A stretch of DNA of 64,000 nt, taken from the NCBI GenBank assembly GCA_914767715.1, contig OU612067.1, positions 4,526,001 to 4,590,000 of the forward strand. Reading direction: 5' to 3'. Source of the stretch: Membranipora membranacea (lineage: Eukaryota > Bryozoa > Gymnolaemata > Cheilostomatida > Membraniporidae). Shown in pieces: positions 37,436-50,132 of the stretch. Under the pieces are notes generated by a model. That model saw only the letters and a list, made by a program, of their open reading frames with translations, was not told where the DNA came from and searched no databases. Position numbers and translations under genes: made by a program. Numbering within the stretch: position 1 is the first letter of the stretch; every line of letters begins with the position of its first letter.

Positions 37436-37946
37436 AATATATAGGAACCAGAACTAACAAGGAAATATGTAATTTGGACCAATTTTATCAGCAACATGGA
37501 CGAGGGTGAAGGCTATGCAGGAGTTGCCCTTCCACTAACCATGTTGGCAAAACCCCTAACTGAAAAGCACACACACCAACATAAATAAATGTGCATGAAT
37601 TAATGGATAATCTCAAGTGATTGAATAACAGAATCTATTGGTTTGATAAGGTCTATGGCTTGAAGCCTGGAAACAAGAATATATGTATTTAACGCCTTTA
37701 TACATTATGCATACTAAGCAGGTGAACCACATGAAAACAAAGTTATCAAAATTTAATTGAATTGAGCAATAAAAACAAAGTTTTTGATCCATATAAAAAC
37801 TTATTATATGGAAGCTGCAAACAATAAATAAGGTAATAATGTTGAAGTTTATATCCTGATGAATGAGCAAGGATATGGTGCGATGTCTGTTCTGTTATTG
37901 ATGTTGGTGAAGAGAGGCAGCCAGTCTTGACCACAATTGGAGGTAG

Positions 37947-38064
37947 TTAATCCCGTTGGGTTTGTCTCTGTTTCCGTCTCCATCTCCAGATATTAAATAG
38001 TATTACTAATATGATGACAATAGGGAAAAATATCCCAAAAACTACCACGACTATCCTTCCTCCA
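37947..38064 (-). CDS. Terminal exon of a single-pass membrane protein (copy C)
   Basis: Counterpart of 23518-23635: acceptor TTTGCAG, a hydrophobic helix of about 22 residues, the tail NIWRWRRKQRQTQRD and stop TAA at 37947-37949. The frame is intact in both copies, and the changes (K to R, S to F, W to R) keep the membrane segment. Upstream exons were not found. It lies downstream of the ITPRID-like gene on the same strand, but the phases do not demand that it belongs to it. Confidence 0.4.
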
Positions 38065-39787
38065 CTGCAAACAAGATAAATAAGCTACATATAAATATGA
38101 TATTTAGTTTGCTTAAATTTGTGGATACTATAATTTTGTAAAAAGATACATTCAATGGGATGAGTAAAGGCTGGTTTTGAAACACAATAAAAGCTCACCG
38201 ATAAAACTTTATCTAATCTAACACTGCTGGTTTTGCCTACAAATCAGGGCATGCTGAATATACTGTTTTATTCGCAGGCAGATGGTACTCAGAGTGCTCA
38301 TTGTCTAGAAGATTTAAGTTAGGTCAAATGAGCAAGAAGTCATAAAAGGTTATCACTACAGTTTAATATCCTTACTCACAATTAATATCCAATTTCAACC
38401 CTCCCAACCAGTGAACTTATTATCAATTACACAACCAATAACTTTATTTTAATTTATACAATTTCCACTCGACATACGCTGGGGGTGGTACTGAACCCTG
38501 GTTACTGATTACTTCCCTCTATATGTAAGAGCCGTCAAACATGCCTGAGTATGAAGAGGCACATCCTTACTCTGTGATATAGAGAGGGCTCATGGATTGG
38601 AGTAGTTTAAGTGCTTAAACTGGGTGAGGAAAGTGGTTGATAATGAAACGCTACTACTAGCTACCCCGGCACAGTTTGAGAGCTTAAGCTAGGATTAGAG
38701 TGGTGACGTCACTCGGTGAAGTCGTTTTCCGGCTTATATTAGCAGCAGCAACTGTTCATTTTTTTTAAATTGTTGTATATTTAAGCCTTTAATCTCTGGG
38801 GCCAATAGTGCTTCAGAGGAAAGACCACAAACATCAGTACAGTGCTCAGTTTGTGGTTTTAATCATGAAACAATCAATAAAACCTCAGTAATTACAGTCC
38901 TCATCCTTAATTTCACCAATAATCTCGTGTTTAGTACCGTTGAGCCTTGACAACCCCTTATACTATCAATTTTCTGAGAGAAAATGGTCATGCAGCTTAC
39001 TGAGCCAACCATAGCTCATCTAGCAAGAACATCAAGACATACAGTCTGGGTGTATGATAAGAGTACAAAAACCGCTGTGAAGCAGTTCGCTATACCAATG
39101 AAATCCCTTTCCCTCATTGGCTATACGCATAACGCTGCACTATTCAAATAAAGAGAATAAAATGGATGTAGACAAACAATTTTTATTATGGGTCTTCAAT
39201 CAGCTAAATATAAGATAAATTGCACTGGCAGAATATCCATAATTAGCTTTGATCAAAACATGATGCCAATTAACCTTCTAATAGGTAATATTTTAACAAA
39301 ATTTTGATTGAGCATATGTTGTGACTAGCTTAGTTTAATTATTTGCTATAGGCACCAAATTATGGAATTATGGAAATTTCCAACATCATAATCTAAAAAT
39401 GTGAGAAGCCACCATACGTAAAAAAATGTGGTAAATCGGGGTTATCCGCTCCTAATCTCATAGATTCAGCATGTCGCATAAAGAGAAAATAGTATAAAAA
39501 GTATAAAAAGATATTTTGAGGCCGTAGAAAAGAAAACCTTTGCAGTAGTAAACTATTTCAAATACCACAACATAATTATGAATCATTATAAAAATGTTCA
39601 TTATAAAGCTCAGTCATATTTCCCTCTGTATGAGGATAGATGGATAGAGATTAATCTAAAGCTGGAAGTTTACTGGTCTGTGAAGGGTACGCAGCGCTGG
39701 AATAGCATCAGAGGGTGCAGGGTATGTCCCAGAGGGGGCAGGTAGGTGATGCAGCAGACGGGAAGGGTATGTAATCTCTCAGATTCT

Positions 39788-42700
39788 TCATATAGTAGTA
39801 TGTTCGTGTTGTAATTGGTGACACTCATCTTGGATAAGGTCGGGCAACTCCTACAAATATACAGACACTTTAACTAATAAATATATGATCTCAACCCTAA
39901 CCAATAGTGTACAATTATGTATATTATAACAGGGCAGCTTATAATACTGCAGCCATATATAGCAGCAGAGAAAAAGGGCTCAAACTTAGCCCAGGGATGA
40001 TGCTAGTAGCTTTCATTAACAACCACAATTATCAACCCTGACTGAGGAGTGGTTGATAATAAACTGCTTCTGCCCTAATGCACATTAAAAACTATATCTC
40101 ATACATATAATGACTGTAGCTTGTCTTTCTGGCTTGCCTATTCTTATGGTTTATTTATTAGGGCCTCACTATGAGCCATATTCATTGGCAAGTTGAACCT
40201 CATCAAAATATTGTATAGCCTTTCTAAGTACCAGATAAAAGTAGGTACAAATAAGTTCTTGTGATGTGATTTATTAATTAAAATTAAAATCAGGAGTTGC
40301 CCGATCACAGATTTAAGGGAGGAAAAGAAGATGATTGATGTATTAAATGCTTTTCAGGAGCATCCAGAAACATTGCAGGTCTATATTAATCACATATGCT
40401 CAATCAAACATAAATATACTTGGCCTTGTATTATGAAAACTGGCAGTGAGATCAAAAGCAGAGATGGGAATATTAACAAAGTATTGTGACTGTCACAGTT
40501 TGTTATAGAGTTTTTCCAGAAAAACTTGCACAATTTAAAGAGCGCATAGTACGCAAATTCAATTCCGGAACTTATTACATCAATACTCATTGGCTGGTAG
40601 CTGTTGTTTCTGACATGGATATTGAATTAGACTACGTAACGTGACCACACAGAGAGGACAAATAGAGGATATGATAAATCATCTTACTCACTGATCTGGA
40701 GTAATGTGATTGGTTGTTTGTTGTGGAGGCGGAGGTGATTAGATCAGATTTTCTCTCGTTCTCACCACGGTACACATTTGTCATGTCTTCTAGCGATTTA
40801 TCTGAGCTGGTTGATGATAGAACAAAAGTGGAGGACTTGTTTTTACCTGAAAATTCTACAAAGGACATAATGTGTCTACCGTGAGAGAAAGAAATACAAA
40901 TTTTTGTCGCAAGACAATGCCAGCCAATGGCAAGTTTTGGAACATTATGAATATATGAATTATCTCCATGACAATTTATATGGGACTGTTTCTATAGCTC
41001 AACAATGCACACCAGCTGCGAGAAAATGGAGGTTATACAAGATGGGCATACACATTTATCACGTGCCTGGTCTCGTGGCATCAAAGGAAAGAGTACCACC
41101 ATAAAAATAAGCACTGATAAATAACAGCCAAAACCATTAAAATGTTTTGGGGAGTTCAAAGGAATGAAAAATCACTTTTTTCATTATCTAACCTGGTTCT
41201 GTTTGCGTTGATTGGGTCTTGTTGACTAGTACTGGCTGAATACCACCACACCCACGGCAAACATACTTGCATTTATGATCCTCGCAAAACACCTCCTGTC
41301 CTAGACCAGAACCATTTGACTGTGTACTAAAGATCTGCAGAGCCTCCTCTGTGTCTACGATAGATACATTATCAGGCTGCTTTACTAGACGTCTCAGACT
41401 ATGATTGGATAGCCTCTTAGTGAGACAAGGAACACCATTTGGGACACTCTGTGACAAATCACTGACTGTATGATATGACAGTACTTCTTCGGTCACAGCA
41501 GGTGCCAGATATGATGGTAATAAATCATTCTGTAAACTTTTGGAATCGTTTAGGTCAATATTTGGATCATCAGTGTCACTTAGGATGTCTTTAGACTGTG
41601 GCAGGTCGATTCCATTGTCTGTAGTTCGAGAGGAGTTATTGCCACTTCTCTGGAGTTTAGGATTTTGTTTCACCACATGCTCAGGTGTCACTAACTGACG
41701 ACTCCAGTGATCTGGTGGAACAGTAACTTCATTCTCCCAATGAGCATTAGGTTTGTCTGCTATATAATCATCCTCAAACGATCCTGAATCTATTGACAGA
41801 GTTTTTCTTAGCTGACTGTGTCTCTTTGCAGGAGAGACGAGACATATACCATCTTCTTCGTCACAGTCATCAATAGAATAGAATTTGGATTCCCCTAGGC
41901 TGCCTAGTTTATGTGCCGAATTTGTCTTATAAAATTGTTTCTGTTTTAGCTTAATCTCAGAGGATGAGTGCGGTTTATCACCTGACCCTTCCGGGTCTGC
42001 AGCAGTGAACACCTCACTGGATGGTGTGCTTGCCTTTTGACCATCCACAGTTAAAGGTTTGCTCATACTGTTAGCAGCTAGTTGATCTATAATTGAGTCC
42101 TGGGACAGCACTCTGGCGGGTAGGCCAGGGTATGAGATAGAGTCCTGGGATAGCACCGCTGGTAGTGGGTATGAGAAGGCTGGTATTCTACTGTTTAGTT
42201 GAATAGGTGACAAATCATCATCAGATTCGTCTGTGACATCACATGAGGACAGAGATTGAGCAGTACTCGCCCGAGAGATTTGAGCTGACACTAAAACAAA
42301 CAAACTGATTTTAAAGTCAATCAATCTTAAAAAAATAGAGTTGAGTCAGAGACTATAGATATATCTATAGTCTCGGGTTGAGTCATGAAAATGTACACTA
42401 AGTAATAAGGGATTGCCTTTTCAGTGTACAGAGCAACTTAACAACCTTGCCTCTGCAAAAACATCCATTGTTTATTTTGCTAATATAAACTGGGAACAAG
42501 ATATTACGCTCAATTAGTTTTACCTATATGCACTGAATTCTCTGAGTGTATTTGATTGAATTTCATCCACACGATATTGATGCTTCATAAATTTTGGCAA
42601 AATGACAGAGGACTATTAATTTGAGATGGTATTTCTTCATACCAGCAGCAATAAAAAATAGCATATTTGACAAAGCTGTACTCGGAAAAACATGCAGAAC

Positions 42701-45168
42701 GCAGACAGATATCCCAGGTGCTGGATGGACCTGCAGATGTTGGATATTGGATGAATGCTGGTGGCCATATTGAAAGCTTTATTTCCCATATTCAGATCAT
42801 GATTTTATCGAAAAGTGTCTCAATGTGGAATCAACTCCTCCTAACAGACTTCAAGGAAGCAATAATATTGGTATGTTATGATGTAGGCCTAGGTTTTATT
42901 GCTTCAGTTTCCTGTACATATAGAGATATTGATATTAAGATCACTGATAGTGGGTTCAATGACTAGATAATAAAGGAAGAAGTGACACAAACATCCTCAA
43001 TAAGCTTCTAGGGCAATCCTGATAATCTGCCTGACCAAGCATTTTTTATTAGTAGTTTAGACACATTGTGGTTATTTTAGAAAATTAAATATGGAGTAAA
43101 TATTAGCTAGTTCTAAAGGTTTGAGTTTATATAAAGTTTTGGTAAAATCGGGATTGGGTTGCAAATGAGGATGAGGCAGGGTAGATGTTATATTCTAATA
43201 AACTTTGATATTTCAAGCCTGTGCAAGAAGGACGTGGCTTCTCTTCTTTTTCTCCTCTCTAGCGAGGGCTACTTACAAGGGATTCTTTCTCCGATGGTCT
43301 GCAGAGGTTTGGACTTTCGTCTAGATGCGAGTGACTTGGCCCTCTCCACGGGGGGTTTATGAGGTCTCACTTTGTTCTCAGATACAGATGTAGCGCCTCT
43401 CCGCAGTCTCTGTTGGACTACTGGAGAGTTAGATGCTACTACATTATGCAGAGAAGTACATTCATCTACACTGTCAAGGTGGTGGAAGTATAGTGGCAGC
43501 TTGCTGTAGATTTCCAGAGCCGCTGTAAAACAAAACGTTAGACAGTTAGCTATAGCCTAGACCATCTTTGGTCCATTTGCCTGCATTTGGAGTTGCTCCC
43601 TATCCACTGGTCAAGCCGAAGTGACCAGTGGAAGGAAGCAACTGGAATGCAGTCAATTAGATTAACCTTGATCTAGTTACAATAGCCCTGCAAACATGCA
43701 TTTATAAAAATGTACCTGCTAAGCATCATCCCTCATAACTAGAGCATCAAAGTATGGAAACATGAAGGGTAGGTTGTTTTTGGCTTAATTGCTTTGGCAG
43801 TGGGACACGGTGTAGGGCACGTGGGTATTTAAAATCTGTTCAAACTTGACTATTCATGGCCAAACCCGACCAAAATCAAGTCAAAATGATAATTTAGATT
43901 TATGTTTGGGCCTTAAATCACATCCAAAAGTTAGTTTACTGCAGCATCAACCAACTAACTGCGTCACACTGACATTAGATGTGGTTTGGAGAAGTCAATA
44001 TCAGTTCATATCTCCAAATGTTTTGTGGGGGAGTAGATTCATTGGGATTCTTCTAGGAAGGTTTTTTTTGTACTAGTTCAATCTCAGATGAACTCCCTTC
44101 CCCTTGGTTGTCTAGTTGGATGATAAACAGTGGATCTCGCATGCTGGTTGAATATCACAAAGCTTTGGAGATTTTACAGATACAATATTTTTGTACTTTT
44201 TACCCCACAGTAAGTTGTTAATGGGACATGACGATGCACTCTTTTTGTTTTTCTTCATCAAAAATAAATAATAGTGAGAGAGAGACATCTTATCTCTTTT
44301 AACTTATCTTCTCTGTGGCCTTGAGCTTCATCATAATGTATGAATAATCACAATATATGAGGCTTTGATAGTATTTACGTCAGGTTCATAGGACAAACCA
44401 AGGAAACTTGCAGTTAGCAAACTTTGACATTTTAATGTGCACCAAGAATCCGCTGGCACCACAGCAGAAATCCGCAGGGTGATAGAAGATAACCGCTGTG
44501 ACCCAGTCATTACACAATACTGAACAGTATAATTATGTAAGAGCCGTATAGCGACCCTGTGATTTCACAGCATGCAATCTGGTTTTGTTGATTTGTTAAA
44601 TCGCAGGGTAGCATTCTATACTTTTTGGTATGTGTACTTTCATGTCACTAACCATTGGTCAGAATGTCAGTGTCTTACATCAGACAGCTTGTCGCCACAG
44701 GGCAATTACAACTGTTCACTGAAGTTTTGCTTTTTACTGAAACTCAAAGTTTGGTTATCGGCACTATTGGAAAAGTGAATTGAAAGTACACAACCCCCCC
44801 CCCCTCCGCATGTAACCATAGTCATATATCAGCTTCACATAACAGATGATTGTTATGGACAGAGGATTTATGACAACCAAGGGATATCAATCGGTTTTCC
44901 TTCCTTCTTAGAATAACAACACATATATTTAGTACCTGCCCAAGCCTCAGTCTGCTCCATGTTTTTGAACTCAGGATGAGAGATAAGAAAGCTGTCGAGC
45001 ATGTGACCATGCAGAGCATTGTGCTGCTGAGGGATCGTCTGTTGCTGTAGAAATCTGGTGGGTAGCCTCGTCATGAGTGAGTGATCGGGTCCTGAGAATC
45101 CGAGGTTATGTAGAAACTTCTCTGGATCCATTCTCTTCCTGTCAAGAATCTCAGTAATACTTATACCG
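39788..45168 (-). CDS. ITPRID/KRAP-family protein (IP3-receptor-interacting), partial at 5' end
   Basis: Five minus-strand exons join in phase: 44936-45168, 43277-43522, 41193-42290, 40692-40846 and 39788-39850 (TGA at 39788-39790), about 599 codons. The first carries ITEILDRKRMDPEKFLHNLG, then GF..., then LMTRLPTRFL, which matches the DPEExLxxLGF...RIPxRFL signature of the KRAP/SSFA2/TESPA1 (ITPRID) family. These proteins bind inositol trisphosphate receptors and position them in the cell. The large third exon is acidic, Ser-rich and probably disordered, ending with a Cys cluster (CKYVCRGCGG) and STQTE. The 5' end is missing: the first exon needs two bases from an upstream exon. Copy C carries the last two exons, and copy A has detached versions with a different C-terminal frame. 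Confidence 0.65.
42349..42374. repeat. Perfect 26-bp palindrome
   Basis: GAGACTATAGATA is followed directly by its reverse complement, with no spacer, in an intron of the ITPRID-like gene. It shares its core with the palindrome at 2094-2127. No larger element was recognised around it. Confidence 0.75.
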
Positions 45169-46529
45169 CTGAAACAAAATAGTAAGAACAATCAGCTCAG
45201 AGAAAGTGACATTTCATGGCAGCCAGAGTTTGTAGCCAACTTATATTCAACATCGATGGACTCTGATGGACTACCGCAATGACATAGTACATTATAACCA
45301 GAGGAGACGCAGCAGATCAGTGGTGTCTTGTTAACCTTGACCTCCAGACAAGGTTATTAGAATGTTAAACTGAGATACTGACTTTGGTATGAAAATTTCA
45401 ACATTGCAGCAGAATTGGTGCACAGACTTCTAGAGTTAATTGCTTGTAATTGACTGATAATGATGTAGTTAATTCAGAGCCTCTCTATAGTGACTGACTA
45501 GCTATGTTAATCTAAGATGACAGTGTTACAAGGCCATATAAATAGGCTGTCAGATGTTTCAGTGCCTATATTAATACAACACATGTACTGTCTGTCTTAT
45601 ATTATTATATGTGTTTACACAAACAAGGTATTTGAGATCAGATGGAGGTATTTGAACTCCCCATACACATGTATAGAAGAATAAATTATACATGCAGAAT
45701 GCAAATTAGCAAAAAATACTTTTGAATGAAAAAAATCAGTCCAGTGCCGGATCATTATGCAATACTGATCACACACAATTTGTCATTAATTATGGCCAAC
45801 TCAACACTGTTTACAAAACCTTGTGTGTCCTATTGCATCGGACCATAAGGGACAGCCTGTGTCGCAAACTGAACAATTATCTCATCGGACTATGGTACCT
45901 GAGAATCAGGTATAACAAAAACGTGTAGCATTTTGGTATGTTGATATAAGGCTGATTGTTGTTATGACACATGAAATGCCGTTGCTATACTAGAATGTCA
46001 GTCATGAGAGAACCTTGGCGAACGAAAACGTATCATGTGCATTTGCAGGAAAAGTGAGATATTTATCACTGCATTCCATTACTAAATTGCTACAAAGCAA
46101 TGAATGAATGATATGCAGTCACATGAAAGCACTTTAGAGATCATCATCAGCCAGGATTGAGGATGTAGGTTAGCACATTCAATGTGGCACACAAAAAGCA
46201 CAAATCAATTATTGGGATGGAGCATCCAACATTTATGATCTACCAAAAGATAATTAACTGCAGTTCAACCAGAAGAAGCGTAAGCAGGTTTGTCGATTTT
46301 AGAGGATGGGGTGAAACACTTTGCCGCCTTATACAACAGTGGCTGGCTTAGACTTACTGTGTTCCTGCCATGTCTGTAATAATCCCAACAGAAATGGTAC
46401 AGATACAACGATGCACATACCAGTCCCACCCAAGTATACAGACAACATGCTTTTCAAATTTAGGCTTAGAGTGTTGCGTCTGCTTAACATTTTATGATCC
46501 AACAGCCACCATTGGTAAAACTAAAACTA
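45169..46529. other. Probable intron upstream of the first firm ITPRID-like exon
   Basis: No exon was identified in this stretch, although the phase-2 start of the exon at 45168 requires at least one upstream exon. Reading frames such as 45722-45928 on the plus strand show no splice logic or domain. A short C/T-rich run at 44797-44814 lies just outside. Confidence 0.35.
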
Positions 46530-46770
46530 CCCTATAGGAGTTTAATTTAGCTAGAGTTTAATTTCGCTATCTGGACCTGGTACTAAATTTCGCTAGTACT
46601 AAATTTCGATTGCACTACACCACACTACCTTGCATGCATAGTTAAGGCGTATTCCTGTATAATTGTACATTGTTTATGAAACTATGGTGAGTGAGTTTAA
46701 TTTAAGATACACTAAATTTCGCTACTTAGGCAATAACGCCGATAGCGGACAAAACTAAACTCCTATAGGG
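46530..46770. mobile_element. 241-bp MITE, Tc1/mariner-like, TA target site
   Basis: The terminal inverted repeats CCCTATAGGAGTTTA (46530-) and TAAACTCCTATAGGG (to 46770) are flanked by TA on both sides. Inside, ACTAAATTTCG and GTTTAATTT recur several times. The TA target duplication and the small size without an ORF fit a non-autonomous Tc1/mariner-type element. Confidence 0.8.
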
Positions 46771-47118
46771 TATATTGGTTCATTAATTTATGTTATCCTC
46801 ATTTAAACTTCACAGTCACATAATTGTTAGGAACTAAAAATACAGTGATTGAGCAATCTGTAATTGAATACGACCCACACAATCTGCGGTGACAAATTGG
46901 GTTTTGAAACGCACAGGAAGTAGAAATGATAATAAGAGACTTTGAACAAAGTTATCAGAGCAATCTTATTAACAACACTACTGGGATTATAAAAAATTCA
47001 ATCAATTGACTCTTAGCATTACTACCCATCCATTATAGGAGAACATTTTCAACATTATCAAATTCGACCAAAAATTCAAAGTGAAGGTCACACAATGATT
47101 GTGTCTATCAGGTTGATT

Positions 47119-47376
47119 AAAAAGGTTGATTAAAATCAGATGACATATCACACGCCACATCCCGAAGCATGGACGGCGAAATACTAGTTGCCTTAGGGGC
47201 TAGGCTGCAATATCTGCGCCCATTTGCTCTCAGTTTGCAGGCAGGTCGGAGCACACCTGGGGGTCCAACCAAACCCCAGCAGTCAGTAGACTTCAGTGGG
47301 ATTCGAACCCACGACCTTCAACATTTGCATGCTGAAGGGGCGGCGCTCTAACCAACTGAGCTACCTCCTACTCCTA
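47119..47376 (-). repeat. tRNA-derived SINE on the minus strand
   Basis: Read on the minus strand, this has the A box TAGCTCAGTTGG, the B box GGTTCGAATCC, the body CCGACCTGCCTGCAAACTGAG and a tail with two AATCAACCT units. It belongs to the family of 22740-23010 but inserted independently. The plus-strand frame starting at 47169 is only its shadow. Confidence 0.9.
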
Positions 47377-48653
47377 AGCTCTTTAGGTATAAAGGGAAAA
47401 AGCAGTAATTACATGAGGGTGGAAATTGAGAAGTATACGAGCAAGCTTGCTTGATCTTTGGGCAGTATTGAAACTGAGACCGGATAGGTAATAGTCTGTG
47501 CAAGAAAGCCTGAACGCTGATTGGAACAGCCATTATTAACTGCTGTAGACGCAATACCTACACTATGGTGCAGAGTGAGGATGCTGATTAAAATGAAAAT
47601 GGATTAGTAGTAAGAGAACAAGATGTGAATGTGATCGGAGACTGAAGACACAACGGAATATGCCTTGCTATCCAACATGGTGGTTAAGTTGTCAGATTTG
47701 GCACGCAGGATTGATATACTCCAAAATTTATGCTAGCAGTGCCATCCTGAAATATAGCCAATGGCCCATCTATAGCTCTGAAATAGTTGGGATCAACATG
47801 TGTCAAAGAATCGAGTACGTACCTGCGGTCCATTTCAGGGATGTTGGAGTGGTGTGCTGGATTGAAGTCAGATTATCCAAGGCATTGACAATAAAATCCC
47901 AGAGAACGCTGTGAATGACTATCTCGACTCAATTTGGTTGCCTGAATAATGACAGTATCCTCGTTAACATGAAAAACCCATAAATCACTTTCAGCCACAG
48001 CTCCTATAGCATGCTTTTAACAGGGCATCAGCGTAAGTGATGAGACAGGACCATAGCTTGTCTGGATGGCTATCGTGGTATGTTATGAGCGATCCCTGTA
48101 TGTAACGAGTACGCAGTCTCAATGCTCGTTCATCTGTGACACAACAATGAGATCAGATGAAATAATAATTACACTAACACTGACTGGAACTGCTCCAGTG
48201 TTGTTACTGGATACGCTGGATCGTCAAATATATATAATAAATGTATCTGAGATTTGAGGAAACCACAGACAGGGCTATTTTGTGATACTTGATACTGAGT
48301 TTCTGTTATCTATAATGTCATCATTTCAGTGAAAGTTCATCAAGGCGGTGATCACAATAGTGACGGTAATTATCACTCGGAAAAATTTGATAACAGAGTG
48401 AGCAAGAATGCAAAATACCAAGATTGCATGCTCGTAATTATATAAACTTAAATTCTCAGGATCCTCCCACTGCTAATCGTCCAGCAATGTAGCTCAAGCT
48501 ACACATGAAGTAGAAACGACTGTGAACATCAATCTCAGAAATCACAGTTATAATCAAAGCTAGATTTCGCCAGATATTACTTCATAGTTTAGTTATAAAA
48601 CATGTGACATAGATAGTTGATGTAACTATAAGTTTTCAGTATCTCTGTCTTAC

Positions 48654-48750
48654 CTTCAATGGAGGTTGTGCTGAAGTGAAGCTCGAATGGTGACTCAACA
48701 GCAGCTGATGGTGGTGATGTGACGATAATGTAGATGACATTATACGACAT
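48654..48750 (-). CDS. Possible first coding exon upstream of the ITPRID-like gene
   Basis: A minus-strand ATG at 48750 opens 32 codons ending at a strong GTAAGA donor (phase 1). The peptide starts MSYNVIYIIVTSPPSAAV and then ESPFELHFSTTSIE. It lies on the correct strand between COPS4 and the ITPRID-like exons. The phase does not fit directly to the exon at 45168, so at least one exon is missing if they belong together. A second exon-like stretch at 47823-47908 (donor GTACGT) also does not connect both ends. Confidence 0.3.
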
Positions 48751-50132
48751 GAGAACGGGATACAGGCAACATTAATTAGCTTTCGATTAATGAATTATTG
48801 ATAGTGTCGTATCCTATATGTATCCGCCAAAGAGATTCTTTTTGGTTTATGTTAAAAATGGGAACACAAATTTTATTGCCTGGAAGTGCTGATATTGGAT
48901 TACAATTTGCACTGCTATCATATCACACCATATCTCCATAATCGGATGTTAAATCAGAGAAAATATATGAGATGGTAATGAAATTTATGCCGAGTGGTAT
49001 GCACTCAATCATAATGATAATAGGGGAGGGGTGTTATTAACCATGGAATATGATCTTATTACTGCCCAAGTCCTTATTTTACCATCAAAGGCTAATTCAA
49101 ATAGAGGTGTGACCAATAATTTGCATCAATATTGCTAGTTTAGCATCCAAGCTAAAATTACATTTAGTCTCAAAAGATAACAAACATGAGCTGTTTTGTA
49201 ATCTGTAACATATAGCTGAGATAAGTCATACAAGGCTACTTGACCTGACTAGTTAGGGGTGATACAGATTTGATTCAATAGGGAAAAAACTTGGCATTGA
49301 AAAATAAACAGGATCAAGAGGTTGTCAGCTGATATTTAGATTACTGAACTCATGAATGGTATGCTGGCATTCTTCTGGTGAATGAGTTTCAAGACATCGA
49401 TCCTTGACCCCAATATAAGCATCACTCTCTCAATCACACAAACTATTTTTAAATCCATCTAATCTTGTTTCATCATGAGGTACACATCATATAATTTCCA
49501 GGATCCCTTTCTATAGTCCTGTTTTTGCAATAAAGACATACAAGATTGTATTGTTATGAAGGTTATAGAAACAAAGTTTGGTATGACACATCTTCGTGGA
49601 CTGTTATCACAGTAATCCCTTGGTATGATGATTATTATTTCATGAAGGCCTGACACACTGGATAATGATTTTAATATTTTTATTGTGAGATAATGCAAAC
49701 ACAGGAAAAATAGATCTGTTCGATCAAAGAGTCAACCAACTCCTCCTCTAATGAGTTGAAAAATAAAACAACTTTTATGTCTGATCTGTGCATAGATTCT
49801 GACATGTTTTGGTCTAGCTGTTGTACAGTATAGTTGTATTTCAATAAGCAGGGTCAAACTGACTTTCCATAGCAATAGGTGCAAGAAATTGTCATTCCTC
49901 AATGCTATGGATACTACACATCATCATGAAGGTGGTAGAGCCGCCCGATGACATGTCATGATAGGTCAACTTCCTGAGCCTACAAGCAACCCTTTACATC
50001 CATCCTGCATATTTTTACATACATATCCATAGCAGTAATCATCCGGCCTGTATTTATCATCTCTCATAGAGCTTACCTCTGAATACAATGTAGCAATAAA
50101 ACTGAGTGTCAGTTATCTTACATTGCTTTGCG
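48751..50132. other. Intergenic region downstream of COPS4
   Basis: No gene is supported here. A TTTATT near 49680, which is AATAAA on the minus strand, could be the COPS4 poly(A) signal about 450 bp past the stop. Confidence 0.35.

Larger units (their letters stand above)
34078..40942 (+). repeat. Segmental duplication copy C
   Basis: Copy C matches B from 34078 and A from about 38341. It carries the R block (39175-40942) with the last exons of the ITPRID-like gene, and ends where it departs from A, after CCAGCCAATGGCAAGTTTTGGAAC. Beyond this point lies single-copy sequence with the rest of the ITPRID-like gene. C is therefore the copy still joined to a complete gene and is probably nearest to the ancestral location. 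Confidence 0.9.

Noticed and set aside
42667-42966. 99-codon plus-strand frame
   Set aside because: It lies antisense within an ITPRID-like intron, starts at a non-ATG codon and shows no domain.
47823-47908. Exon of the ITPRID-like gene
   Set aside because: Acceptor, open frame and GTACGT donor are present, but the phases (2 in, 1 out) fit neither the exon at 45168 nor the one at 48654. It is kept only as a possibility.
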